Below, piece after piece: positions 22,325 through 33,455 of a stretch of DNA of 64,000 bases. Both the position numbers and the translations under genes were made by a program. The stretch is from Hyperoodon ampullatus (taxonomy: Eukaryota; Chordata; Mammalia; Artiodactyla; Ziphiidae). The notes under the pieces were generated by a model, which saw only the letters and a program-made list of their open reading frames with translations, was not told where the DNA came from and ran no database searches. The DNA lies in the NCBI GenBank assembly GCA_949752795.1, contig OX457061.1:33298425-33362424 (forward strand), in the 5' to 3' direction. The first letter of the stretch is position 1; each line of letters starts with the position of its first letter.

Positions 22325-23160
22325 TTCTGACACAAGCATGGAAAACTACATTCCTGAGGACCCAATCTATGTGAGGACACAATCTATGTGGGATGTCAGC
22401 TGAACTTCATGCACCCCTGCCCCAAAGATCTCATTTTGTAGATCCAGGGGAGACTTTCTCAGGAGGTCAGCCTCAGGTTACGGACATCTTGCTTCTGGAT
22501 ATGAAGGTCCTTAGGGATGACCCTATCTCTCTCCTATCTGGGACAGGCCTGCATCTAATTCCTCAGGCAAGGGACAGTCTGCTTACCTGACTTCTAAGTA
22601 GTTTGTTAGGGTGAATCATGTCTCAATTCTCTAAGAGGGTTTACTTTGTTGGAAAGAGTGTTCTCTTTGATCTCACGGCTTAGAGTGTGTAGGTTTTGTT
22701 CAGTTAATCATGTAGCTGGCGTCAAGCTTAGTTAGCCTTCATTTTTTTGAGGCTATATGGCATTCAAAGGGTTTGGGCACTGGCCCTATAGCCAACGTGG
22801 TTTCACTTCTACAGCAACTGGAGCCTGAACCTTTTTTCTAGCTCTTTGATAATTGATCAATCAGTCTGGTCTATTCTAAAGTGTCCCTCAGATGTACGAG
22901 GTGACTGAAAAGGTGGGCCTTTAAAAGAACACACTCTCTTCTGAGTGATTCCCACATGGTTGAAAGAGCCATCCTGATAGACTATTTTGCCTAATGCTTT
23001 CCAGTTACAAAGCATGTTCATTCTACCATCACCTTAACCTCTCAAATCAGCTCTAAGAGGCAGAAAGGGTGAGGTAGATGGGCTTAGTTTTGCAAAAGAG
23101 TAATTCTAACACTGATTAAAAGATTTACCCAATATCTCATGGGTTAGGTGTTATGAAACA
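22325..23160. other. No gene; small tandem duplication
   Basis: Unique-looking sequence. Two adjacent 17-bp units (22,356-22,372 and 22,373-22,389) differ at one base. Nothing else recognised. Confidence 0.45.
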
Positions 23161-23164
23161 AACT

Positions 23165-23330
23165 CACATTTAATAATGTGCCAGATTCTTTGCATACTAA
23201 CGTATTTAATCCAGAAACCAACCAAGTGGAATAGATATTATTGTGCCCATTTGAAAGACAAAAACATTGAATCATGAGAGATTTAAATAGTGGTTTCAAA
23301 GTCCTCCAGACCATGGGTAGCTAAGGCAAC
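23165..23330 (-). repeat. MIR SINE relic
   Basis: Antisense MIR: 'aataatgtgccagattctt', 'attattgtgcccatttgaa', then an AAACATTGAATCATGAGAG segment. Confidence 0.6.
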
Positions 23331-24115
23331 AGTGACTCCCAGTCTTCTATTAACTAATCCAGTGTTTTCATTGGTTATGCTGCATTTAAATTATCCAAGC
23401 CTGACTATAATGAGGAAAATAGTATTTCCACTTAGTTGGATTTTGGGTAAGAAGAACCACAAGTAGAAAAGTGGGTCATCCTCCCTATTTATAGATAGAT
23501 TTTGATGTTTTCTTTCCTTCGTATATAAAATGAACAAGGCTCAGAGACATGAACCCACTGTCCCATGCACTCTGTCAGAAGTCTAGCATTCCAACAATCA
23601 GACATCGTAAGCCAAGCGAGACTCCCCGAGCTTAATTGCATCGTTCGAGACCACAGGCCAGGGAAGCAGCCCCTACGTGGATAAGGCCACATCTTCTCTG
23701 ATTGTTGTTTATTTTCCTCTTCTCATGTGCTCTGTGGTCTGGCAAGGAGCTGGGTACCTCAACAGTGAAGCCACCACAGTGGCAATCCTCCCCAGTTCCT
23801 GGTCTGAGTAAGCCCAGCTCAGTTTCTCAGGCTGACAGAAATTGTAATCTAAATGAACTGAAAACATTGAACTTATCTGACAGAGCATTTGCTAAGTCCA
23901 AAGACATGCAGATTCAAGGTCACAGAACAGGAAGACATTCTTCTGAAAACTGAAAGAATGGGGCAAAGGCTTTCACCTCAGCAGCCTCTGGCCTCTCTTC
24001 CTGACGCTAGCTCTCGGGACCTACAAGTGCTTGCTCACAGTTATTCGTGGCGTCACTGGGTCTCAGCTCTTACTGGCTGTGAAAGGGAGAGAGTCTAGGG
24101 CTACCATAGGTCAAG
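23331..24115. other. No assignable feature
   Basis: Overlapping short plus-strand frames at 23,702-24,098 lack domains. No repeat recognised. Confidence 0.35.
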
Positions 24116-24119
24116 AGCT

Positions 24120-24310
24120 CATGTGCTCCATCTCATTTAATCTCCATTTACCTCCTTTTCTGTGAAATGGCTGTTGAAGCCCATCTTATAGTTGAAAAAA
24201 CTGAGGCTCTCCAAAGTGCGGTACTTTGTCTAAGGTAATTGGCTAAACTTGCATTTGAGCCTGAATCTGGTTGCCTGCTAAACCTGTGCTCTCTCCATCA
24301 TTCTACATTA
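24120..24310 (-). repeat. MIR SINE relic
   Basis: Antisense MIR: 'ctcatttaatctccattta', 'gaaaaaactgaggctctcc', 'gcctgaatctggttgcctgc' in order. Confidence 0.65.
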
Positions 24311-24330
24311 ACTGTCGGCACACACATAGC

Positions 24331-24375
24331 ACTTTCTATTCTATTCTATTCCATTCTATTTTTATCCTATTCTAC
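24331..24375. repeat. (TTCTA)n-like microsatellite
   Basis: Imperfect pentamer run of TTCTATTCTATTCCATTCT type. Confidence 0.85.
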
Positions 24376-24379
24376 TGTA

Positions 24380-25215
24380 AGTCATGGCTATTTAGAGCCA
24401 AACCTTTACTCTCCAGTAGAAATGAGCAGTTTAAAGGCAATTACCCTCTTGCTCAACACTGCATCCCTCACCAGACCCAGAAGGGGGGTGGAAATAGTTG
24501 GTACCCAATAACTGCTTGTTTTTATTGATTTAAACACTTAGATGTGCATATACACCATGATTGTTTTTGCCTAAAAGCCAACACCCAAAGGCCATGGGTG
24601 GGATTTTCCTGTACCCGGAGCTGATTACTCTCTCCACTCTAACTGGATTCCTTGCCCATCCTCTTGGGTAACAGAAGCACCACTCAGGCAGTGAACTCTT
24701 TCACCCAACATAGCTCTAATCAGAGGTGCGAAGGGAAGCTAGGTTATCTGGAGCAGGTTATATAGGATAGTGGTGCTTTGGACTCTACAAATTCCCAAAT
24801 CCATGTTGCAAGGTCTGTTTTCAATCTTCAGGCATTGTAGGCATCTCCTGGGGCTATAAGAAGAATGCTCTCATTTCAGGACAGAGTATAGCCAAGAGCC
24901 AACTTGGCAAGGGCCAGAGGGATATAAATTCAGAGTGACAACCTAAGGAACATGGTTTTAATAGAAACATACTTCTATTTCTTCTCCAATCACATGTTGA
25001 CTGTCTGTTTTCATGGGGAGACCTGAACTAAAATGAGGATTGTCAGAACTGGTAATTGAGGGGCTCTGCTTTTCCCCTAAAGCTTCCCTGCCCTCCAGAT
25101 GACAACTGTGAGAGATCGCGTGGGTGGCTGGGGACTTGGTGAAGTCAGCATTACAGAGCAGCCAGGGAAAATGTAGGTATGATTTGCTTTTTACCAGGGG
25201 GTGCAATCCTGACAA
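24380..25215. other. No assignable feature
   Basis: No repeat hallmark or domain-bearing frame seen. Confidence 0.35.
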
Positions 25216-25224
25216 AATTCGTTC

Positions 25225-25890
25225 AAGATCATGTTAACAAATACCCGGACTGCATTGGGCACATGCTAGGTGGCAATGTTTCAAAGGTGAACAAGATGCC
25301 TTCTGAGGAGCTTGTAGTCCCATGGAGAAGACAGACATGTAAAGAATTATCTATATTAGATATACTGCCTGTGTCACAATACACATCTTTGGACATAGGA
25401 TGGGAAGTGGAGAGAAAGCAACTTCAAAGAGATAGCCTAGAAAGGCTGAACAGGAGTTTGCAGGATGAACAAGGGGGAAAAGAACATTCCAGAGAGATGG
25501 AGGCATTAAAAAACAATGGAATGTTTGGGGAATTAACATAATACAGTTTGTGAGGACCAAGGTTGTTTTTGGACATGGTAGAGAAGTAGAAGTCCCTGGG
25601 GAATTATATGGAGGCGAGATTACGAATGGCCTCATACACCACACCAAGAAGCTCAGACTGTCCCCTGTGGCAACAGCATGGGAGAGACATGGTCAGAAGT
25701 GCTCTGTGGAACAATTGCCATGGCGACAGCATGGTAGGTGAAGGAGGTGGGGATTCAGGAGACAAAAAGACCAGAAATGGGGCTGATGTGGTGGTGTAAG
25801 CAGGAGGTGATGAGGGTCTGAATCAGGACAGAACAATGGGACTGAAGAGACAGGAAGGATTGGGGAGATAGCTAAGAGGCATCCTTCATA
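25225..25890. repeat. Ancient mammalian repeat, family not named
   Basis: Purine-rich text with 'ctgaggagcttgtagtccc', 'aacattccagagagatgg' and 'gcctcatacaccacaccaag' in the order I recall for the same old repeat as 15,290-16,615. Overlapping frames on both strands here are not credible genes. Confidence 0.45.
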
Positions 25891-26059
25891 GATTGCTGTG
25901 ATGTTATCCTGCAGAGAAGTCACTTATTGCCTACCAAAGACCTTGCCAGGGTACCAGGACCTCAGGATGGCTACTCCCCTTACTCTGAGATCCTTTGGTA
26001 AAGAGAAATGCAGAGTTTCAGAAAGGAATAGATCCTCACATACACACAGGGTTTACTGT

Positions 26060-26950
26060 TTACAGGGCTCCTTCATGTGCATTATCTTATTTGTCATTAC
26101 AGGAGTCCCGAGAAGCACACATTATTAGTATTTAAAATTATGTTTCTGTTTTTCTGATTATAAAAAATTATAGAAATAATAATCATAGAATGCCTAAAAT
26201 ACTTTAAAAAAGAAGTAGAAAATTAGAATTGTCCTAGTACCCAGATTGATAATTAGTTAACATGTTGGTAAACCAGTTGCTTATAATACAATGTTAAGTG
26301 AAAAAAAAGATACAAAAAATATATTTCAATTCCAATTTTATAACAATAACAACAACAAGAGATTTCTTTTTAGATTTTGTTGTGGTTACAAAATTGGGAT
26401 TAAAATATAAATAAAAATGTTTTTCTTTTCTTAGCATTAAATTACAAACATTTTTCTATGTTGATAAATCAAATTCGCATGCCTAATTTTTCATTGCTGC
26501 ATAGTTTTCTAACACACAGGTGTGCCGGAATTTATTAATACAACTATCAGCTGATAGGTGTTCATGGACATTTAGGTTATTTCCATGGATGGGAATTTTT
26601 GCTCTCATGAATATGTTTTGCTGAATACCCTCTAATGTACATTTTTCCCCTTTTATTTCTAATTATTTCCTTAGAATAAATTCCTAAAAGTGGAATCTCT
26701 GGGTCAAAGAATATGTGCATTTCAAAGACGATGTTAGTTGTCAAATTGCTCCCTGGAATTGCTTATTCCAATTCACTACACTTACCTACAGTGAATTAGC
26801 CAGCCTATGTTATCCACCTTCATCAGCACTAATCATTCTTTTAAAAAATCTGTCAGTCTGATACACATAAAATGATATCTCATTATTGGGTTAATCTGAG
26901 CATACTTATCAGGTGTGTGGTTGAATTCTTTTTCTCATTTCATGGATAAG
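26060..26950 (-). repeat. Old L1 relic, antisense
   Basis: Antisense old-L1 3' region: 'catttaggttatttccatgg' (26,569), 'ccttagaataaattcctaaa' (26,671), 'gaatctctgggtcaaagaat' (26,693) and 'aaaatgatatctcattattg' (26,869) are collinear with old mammalian L1s. AT-rich flank 26,130-26,480 is probably its tail side. A 5' start cannot be fixed. The first bases may be MIR. Confidence 0.7.
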
Positions 26951-26954
26951 GGTT

Positions 26955-27335
26955 ACTGACTTGCCACGGATTCAGTAAGCGTCTGAGAATGGACTCCTCT
27001 GGCAGTGCTCTTCCCACTGTATGATACTGCCTCTTGGCGTGGGAAGGGTCGCCCTGACTTCCACGTTGATGGGGCTTCCTTTCATTGAGGTCACACCCTC
27101 AGGAGTCCTGGCCTGCATGTCAAGGCCAGAACACGCCCTTCCTCCTGAGGGTCAGCAGCTCCCTCAACCTGTCGCAGGACCCAGCATCAGGGTCAGCTCA
27201 TGCTGTGCTCTGCGTGGAGGCCACAGGTATGGTGTGCACTTAGGTGGTGGTTCCCACCGAAGCTGAGATGGAAAATGACATGAGGAACTGAACCCCATGT
27301 TCTTTCGGGAAGGAAAACTTGGGCTATTAGCCCTC
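26955..27335. other. No assignable feature
   Basis: Moderately GC-rich, two short frames (27,021-27,266 and antisense 27,193-27,495) without domains. Confidence 0.35.
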
Positions 27336-27344
27336 TCTCGAAAA

Positions 27345-27745
27345 CCCGTCCTTGTTCCCTCACTGCTTTTAGGATCTGGTCCATGCTCTGTAGTCTGGCA
27401 CGCAAGACCCTGAGAACCTGGCCTGGACTGCCTCTACCACAGGGTCCATGCCATGGTCTCTCACACCAGCATTGCATCGTTTGTCTACACTTCACGTTTG
27501 CCTAGAACTTGCCTGTTTCTTGTCCTTCAGGCCTCAGTTTCAATGTCAACTTATTCAAGAAGCTGTTCATCTTTTCTTTGTTACCACGGTCCTCTGAGCT
27601 TTCTCCACCTATAGTCCTCCCTTGGGGATAGGACTGTCTGCTTACATGTTTGCCTCCCTTCTCGAAAGAAGGGAACGTGTCTTCCTCATTCCTGAGCCAA
27701 GCACTTGCACAGCCTTGGCCAGAGGTGGCACATCCAAAGGTGCAT
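27345..27745 (+). repeat. L2 LINE relic
   Basis: Long L2 segment: 'ggatctggtccatgctctg', 'cctagaacttgcctgtttct', 'ccttcaggcctcagtttca' and 'gggaacgtgtcttcctcatt' in L2 order. Non-coding. Confidence 0.6.
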
Positions 27746-27749
27746 GGAC

Positions 27750-28535
27750 TAAATGGACCTTAGTCCACAGAGAACCTACAGGATTCCATTTGTGATTGGT
27801 CATAGATTCCTTCATTCACTCAACAAGTGTTCACTGAAGGGCTTCAACAAGCGAGATGCTACTGGGCACAGCGATGCTAACAGACACTCCTGTTCCAGCA
27901 TTGAGGTGTTTATGTTTCCAGCAGTTCCAAGTATTGGCAGCTCACAACTGACTCTCTCTTTGGGAATGTCCTCAGCTGAAGAGAACCACCGAGCCCAAGG
28001 TTTCACCTCCTTCCTTAAGGCAGCCTTCATGCAAGACAGGTCAATGGGAGGGTGTCCACTGAGGTCCAACCCACTTGTCTCGATCTGGGACAACTCTGAG
28101 GGCCCATCCCCAGCTCCAGAGTTCTCCACAGGGCCAGCTGAGTCCTTTATGGCCACTGCATTGCAGTTCAACTTCTGTCTGCCCCATCCTGTTTCCCCTA
28201 CTCTCCCATCCCAATGGCCTCCCCAGGAAACTTCTTGGATGCAAACTTCCCTCTCAGAGTCTCCTTGCTGGGGAACCCACCCTGCAACAGTGATAAACAA
28301 AACAGACATGATACCTGTTCTCACAGAGCTTTGGGGCTGGCTTTGTCCATTAGACCCACCTTTGTTTCTCCCCAAGGCTAAATCAAGGACATCCAGCCCC
28401 AGTACTGCTGTACTCATGGTGACACCTGCCAGTGGCCCAAGTACAGACCCATGTAGTCACACCATTTCCTACGGCCATCACTAAGTCAAGAACGGCACTG
28501 ACTCTGCAGCTTGCAATCATCCACGTTTGTTCCAT
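27750..28535. other. Longest non-L1 open frames; no gene called
   Basis: A 243-codon ATG frame (27,753-28,484, plus) overlaps a 201-codon minus-strand frame (27,812-28,417). Neither shows a domain, signal peptide or transmembrane segment. The plus frame crosses ancient-repeat text at about 27,800-27,860 ('cattcactcaacaagtgttc') and 28,290-28,330 ('aaacaaaacagacatgatac'). Openness on both strands of one stretch argues for low stop density, not selection. Chance ORFs are the likelier reading. Confidence 0.6.
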
Positions 28536-28539
28536 AAAT

Positions 28540-28835
28540 CTGTCATTTAGTGTCTTCTGAGCCCCAGGTCCTTATGCTGGTGCCAGGGACAGATACTTAA
28601 GAGGTAGCTCTTGACCTCCAAGACCATTGTCTGGAGGGGAACATGGGCAAGTAACCAGACCACTGGGGACACATGGAGTTAAGTGCCCCAGCAAAGACCT
28701 GCAGAGTGCTGTGGGAGCTCAGAGGAGGACGTGATGCTTACTTAGGGGGCATGAAGGATTCCCAGAGAAGTAGCAGGAGGAGAGCAGGGTAAGGATGGTA
28801 TTGATAGGAAAGAGAGGGGAAATGAATTTCAGTTT
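28540..28835. repeat. Ancient mammalian repeat, family not named
   Basis: Decayed copy resembling 25,225-25,890: 'ggtgccagggacagatact', then a GAGGGGAACATGGGCAAGTA segment and a purine-rich end near 28,760-28,830. Confidence 0.35.
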
Positions 28836-28894
28836 GAAGACATGTGTGTGTAAAAGCATGACTAGCAGTGAGTGAAAAGCAAAACCAGGCATTA

Positions 28895-29110
28895 CTTTAT
28901 GGAGCTCCTCAATTGAATGAGGTAGTCTGCAGGGACAATTATCTTACAGATATCTTATCTTTCTCTGATTATCTTTCTCTATCTTACAGATAGAGAAACT
29001 GAGACCCTGGGAGGATAAACAGCTAGACACAGCCATTGGAAGGGGGTTACCTGTGACTTGAATATGAGTCTTCTGACACCAAATCAATGGCTCTGTCTAG
29101 TGCCCTTGTT
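28895..29110 (-). repeat. MIR SINE relic with internal duplication
   Basis: Antisense MIR with 'agatagagaaactgagacc'. Within it, 'atcttacagata' occurs at 28,941 and 28,982, flanking a TCTTTCTCTGATTATCTTTC stretch, so the core was locally duplicated. Confidence 0.55.
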
Positions 29111-29289
29111 GGTGCTAGAGATTTTCTTTAGCAATCAGCATTGTGCCCAATGAGGATTAAAAGCACTATAATGTCAAGGCTTGGCTCTTGAAGTGCTTAT
29201 ATATGGCATTAAAAAATTGATAATACCATGGGACAAATGCAGGAGTACAGGCCCATGCAAATGCCCTGGGGTCAGGGCAGAGCTATGCC

Positions 29290-29600
29290 CCAGAGAACTG
29301 TCCTTAGCCCTGTTTAATATTTGGTACCAGTGATTTGGACAAAGACATATAAAGTCCGCTTATCACATCTGTGGTTGACACACAGCTGGGAGGGATAGAA
29401 GAAATGATTGATGACAAAATCAAACTTCTAAATGATCTCAGTTGGCTGGAACGATGAGCCAAATCCAGTGAGATGAAGTGCAGCAGGGGTCCATGCGAGG
29501 GCCAGCATTTCCCTTCAAACAGTCAATTGTGCTAGAATAGGAGAGGGGAGCCCAGCCTGGCCCCCAGCTGTGAGGGAGAGATCCAGCGACTTCCTCAGGC
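29290..29600 (+). repeat. Probable CR1/L3-type LINE relic
   Basis: Reads collinearly with a CR1-like reverse transcriptase segment: 'ccagtgatttggacaaagac', then 'acacagctgggagggataga' where a FADDTKLGG-type motif is expected, then 'gagccaaatccagtgagatg'. Too decayed for an intact frame. Family from memory of the consensus. Confidence 0.5.
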
Positions 29601-29869
29601 CTCAATCTAACTTACCAAGTATTGAAGTTAAAAGTGTAACAAACTAGCACATCCATGGTCTGTGTGAAGATTATAATTATAGTTGTGGCTCACATTTAAT
29701 AGGAATTTTATAAATTACCTCAGAGATGACTTAATGGGACATTTTATGAATCCCTTGGGAGGTAGCCTGGTGGTGGGGGACAGCATCTTCAGGTGGAAGA
29801 GGAAGTTACTTATGCATTGCTTCATCTGGACAACACTCCCTGTGAGCTTACCCTATTCCAAGTCCTGGA

Positions 29870-30110
29870 CAACACAGAATATTAGCCTAGGAAGTGTTGG
29901 GACCTGGCAGAAGGACTTGCCCTTGCATTCTCCCACTTACCAGTTGTGTTACTCTGGGAAAGTCATGGAGGCTGGCTAGGCTTCAGTGTCCTCATAAAAT
30001 GGGCCCACTCATTCAACCTTGTAGGGTTTTGTGAGCAGTGAATGAGATTATGTATGTAGAATGTTGGACACAGAGCTTAGCCTGAAATTACTATTGAAAA
30101 ATGATGCTTA
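29870..30110 (+). repeat. MIR SINE relic
   Basis: Sense MIR: 'cttaccagttgtgttactct', 'cagtgtcctcataaaatggg', 'gagcagtgaatgagattatg' in order. Confidence 0.6.
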
Positions 30111-30256
30111 CTGTTAGTATCCAGGCAAATCCAGAGACATCCATTAATAGTCAGTGGGATCCCAGGTCCCTTAGAGTTGGGTTTAGGGTCAGGTCTTCAG
30201 TCTTCGGGTGGGTTTCAGGAAAGGATGATTTTTTCTGTAATTATGCCTTTCCTTTA

Positions 30257-30269
30257 TGTGTGTGTGTGT

Positions 30270-30302
<33 letters not shown>
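30257..30302. repeat. (TG)n microsatellite
   Basis: TG dinucleotide run with a single CTG interruption near 30,273. Confidence 0.97.
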
Positions 30303-31276
30303 ATAAATTTCAAGACTGAGGAAGAACTCAGACCCCAAAACACTGGGGCATGAAACAGATGAGAGAGAGAGAGAGGGATGGTAATTCACTTACCAAAATG
30401 GTGTCCCACCATGGGCATGGGACCTCAGGTACAAGAAAGTATCTGAATTAGGGTCAAAAGTTAAAAACTATACTGTCAGCCAGGGACACATGGGGCTGAT
30501 TTCCATAATTCTGGGCTGGGGTGTCCTTAATCTACTTTGTTTCAGGAAAGGTTGATCTTCGGGCCTCTGGGTCTGTTTCCTCATCTGAGATATGAGAGGG
30601 TTAGACCAAATTAGTGGTTCATAAATGAACGTGCGTGGAAAGGTACTGGCCCATGTTGAAGTCAAGTCCATGACATCCCACTCAGATAAATTCCCAACTG
30701 CTCCATGGTGGGCTACCAGGAAGATAGAGTGATCCTTGCCATAGGGAGCCGTGCAGAAGAAAACACTGGCAGGTCTTTTCCTGCCACCTTCACCAGCCAG
30801 ACCCTTGGGCTACCTTGATGAGTGTTTTTCCCTACTCTGAGGGAAGAAGGAGGAAGAAGCTGGGGGTTTGGTGAAGCTGAGGTGCTCACCCACTTCTCTG
30901 AGTGTGTCCAGGATACTGTGAATTGAGTGAAGTAGTGAGAGTGTACACTTTCCATTTCCATCAATAAATCTCTTCAAAATTTTGTTTTTGATGACAGTAT
31001 TAACAATGAAATTACAAAACTAATTGGAGACTCAAGCTCACTTTGTATTGTAACAATATTGCATATCTATACTATCTTGATTGACAATTTCTACCAAGAA
31101 AAATACTGTCTACAGCATAAATAATAAAGTATAATTTTATATTCTATTTTTATTTTAAGATTCACAGAAACTTCCTTTAAAACGACAGTGTTAGATTGTT
31201 AACTGTCTTTTCCTGGAAAAGATGGTTTTTTATGAGATTACATCTTTCTTTTTTTGAGGGGAGTGAATGTTAAAGT
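30303..31276. other. No gene; possible MIR fragment
   Basis: 'ctgtttcctcatctgagata' at about 30,571 is MIR-like but short. A GA run lies at 30,360-30,375. 31,000-31,240 is AT-rich. No other feature recognised. Confidence 0.35.
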
Positions 31277-31290
31277 TCTCATCCTTTTTT

Positions 31291-31493
31291 TTTTTTTTTT
31301 TTTTTTTTTGTGGTACGTCACTGTTATGGCCTCTCCCATTGTGGAGCACAGGCTCCAGACACTCAGGCTCAGCGGCCATGGCTCACGGGCCCAGCCGCTC
31401 CATGGCATGTGGGATCTTCCCAGACCGGGGCATGAACTCGTGTCTCCTGCATCGGCAGGCGGACTCTCAACCACTGCGCCACCAGGGAAGCCC
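31291..31493 (-). mobile_element. CHR-type tRNA-derived SINE, copy 2
   Basis: Antisense full-length copy after a long T-run (31,285-31,309). Target duplication TCTCATCCTTTTTT (31,277-31,290 and 31,494-31,507) is perfect. Box A is intact on the minus strand, but box B reads GAGTTCATGCC instead of GGTTCGTGCCC, with CpG loss, so its Pol III promoter is probably weakened. It lies head to head with the copy at 31,619. Confidence 0.93.
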
Positions 31494-31618
31494 TCTCATC
31501 CTTTTTTGAAATGTTTATGAAAATTGATGGACACTGTTATTTTTGTTTTTTATTATTTTTAATTGTATTACTTAGAAGAGTAAAAAGTTAATAACGTTAT
31601 GATTGTTCCCCCTTTTAA

Positions 31619-31832
31619 AAATTTCCCTGGTGGCGCAGTGGTTGAGAATCTGCCTGCCGCTGCAGGGGACACGGGTTCGTGCCCCAGTCCGGGAAGATCC
31701 CACATGCCACGGAGCAGCTAGGCCCTTGAGCCATGGCCGCTGAGCCTGCGTGTCCGGAGCCTGTGCTCTGCAACGGGAGAGGCCACAACAGTGAGAGGCC
31801 CGCGTACCACAAAAAAAAAAAAAAAAAAAAAA
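31619..31832 (+). mobile_element. CHR-type tRNA-derived SINE, copy 3
   Basis: Sense copy with box A at 31,631-31,641 and box B at 31,674-31,684 matching the family, ending in about 22 A. It lacks the first bases (GGGC) seen in the copy at 59,347. A 15-bp repeat AAAAATTTCCCTGGT lies at 31,617-31,631 and 31,828-31,842. Part of it (TTCCCTGGT) belongs to the SINE head, so the 5' join looks microhomology-mediated. Confidence 0.92.
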
Positions 31833-31842
31833 TTTCCCTGGT

Positions 31843-32145
31843 CTATGAAATACAAAAAAATACCTGAAAACAGATTTAGGAAGAATTTATGAATTTTATT
31901 TCTAAAGTAAGGAGGTAACTCTCCAGTGTGGCTTGAGAGGGAGTCTCAGTTCTCCAGAGTCTAATGTTGAACTCTGTGTCTAGCAATAGGCTGGGTACAA
32001 TATGGAAGATATAAAAGGACAATCGCTGACTCTAGAGCTCTTGGCATCACACTTGGAAGATGAAACAAGGGTTGGAACAATTTGATATCTAGATGTGGCA
32101 GTGAGCCGGCTGCCTGTTAACTACAGATGGATATACATGCAATTT
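31843..32145. other. No assignable feature
   Basis: Short unique stretch between SINE and L2 relic. Nothing recognised. Confidence 0.35.
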
Positions 32146-32149
32146 AGCT

Positions 32150-32485
32150 CAGCATTCAAGGCTCTTTGTGATCGTACTCTAACTTGCCATTAGAACCTTA
32201 TTCCTCTTCCTCTCCCTTGTATCCTTAAACTCTGTGCTGGGAACTTCTTTGGAAGTCTGGAGAAATACATATATATATATCTCCTCCCCCCAAAATCTAT
32301 AAGACCATATAGCACGTTACCACCACTTCTTAGAATCATGTTCTGCCTTATTGTGCACTTATCTGTATACTTCTCTACTTCTTTTCCCTTTAGACAGACA
32401 GATGGCTGCATCAGAGCAGGAGCTAATGTCTTTCTCTCATCCTTCTGGTTCTAGCACAGCTAATAAATATGAGATGAGTTGAATG
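32150..32485 (+). repeat. L2 LINE relic
   Basis: 'agcattcaaggctctttgtg' at 32,151, L2-like C/T-rich middle, and an end near 'ctagcacagctaataaatat'. An ATATATATAT patch sits at 32,269-32,280. Confidence 0.55.
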
Positions 32486-32869
32486 GAATTGAATGCCTCT
32501 CCCTAGTTCATCTGACTCAAATAATCCACACTAAATTACTGTGTCTTAAATCTGATCAGGAAACCTCAGAACATCAGATGTTACCTCCTACTTGCTGTCT
32601 CCCTACTTTAGACTCAGAACAAGCCTGAAATGGCCCTGTCTGAATTGGTTTTCTTTGGATGAAGTCATGACTAGACCTGAGGTGTTAGTGAGAAGAAAAA
32701 ATAAAGTCAAGTTTTCAAATCTGAAAACTGTTGGCATGGGTTTTTCTGATATTAGTGAGGAAGACATGACCACTCCCATTTTACTGACTCGGCAAGCTCC
32801 TTCTTTTCGTAAGACAGTCCAGCATGGAGCTGCAGAACCTGGGGGCTAGACAAGGCAGTGGCCCTGGCT
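32486..32869. other. No assignable feature
   Basis: The 85-codon frame at 32,592-32,849 has no recognisable domain. Confidence 0.35.
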
Positions 32870-32960
32870 ACCTGCTAATAATAGATGGATGTGCACATAG
32901 CTTAGCTTGGCATTCAAGGCTCTCTGTGGTCTTAACCCCAACCTTATTTCTCGTCTTCTT
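32870..32960 (+). repeat. L2 LINE fragment
   Basis: 'tggcattcaaggctctctgt' repeats the L2 segment seen at 32,150 in a separately decayed copy. Confidence 0.5.
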
Positions 32961-33314
32961 CAGTTCGCTAACTTCAGCTCAGTGCAGCTCAGCCAATATT
33001 TGCCATGCCCTGCACAGTGACAGGAAACTGAAAAGGCACTGGGGATACTAGGATGAAGAAGACCCAGGCCATTCCTTTGAGAGGAACAACATTAAGTGCT
33101 TCTCAGAAAGGTGTGAAGTTAGCCAAATAGGAAAGGGAGAAGGCAGATGCAGATAAGACTCTGGATCACACTGCAGAAATTGGTGATGCCAGAACAGAAC
33201 TGGACTTGTTCGTTGTAGGTCCCGTGTATGCCAAGTTAGTGCACTTTTTCATATAAATTTATATTTGTTTTCTAGTAATAATCATGTTTTATAACATTAC
33301 AGCATTTGTTTTAA

Positions 33315-33455
33315 TTATTGAATCTCTCCAAGCCATGTTTATTCATCTTTAAAATGGATGTTAACATACATACACAGTAGCTACCTCAAACAGTGGCATC
33401 AATAGCATATAAAAAGTGCTTCACAAATTACCAGATATTATTTTATTTTCTCCAG
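33315..33455 (+). repeat. MIR SINE relic
   Basis: Sense MIR: 'tattcatctttaaaatgga', then 'aaaaagtgcttcacaaatta' and a TATTATTTTATT end. Confidence 0.5.

Noticed and set aside
32093..32945. Apparent segmental duplication of about 90 bp (32,093 and 32,857)
   Set aside because: Both blocks contain the same L2 segment ('ggcattcaaggctct'). Two independent L2 copies explain most of the similarity.
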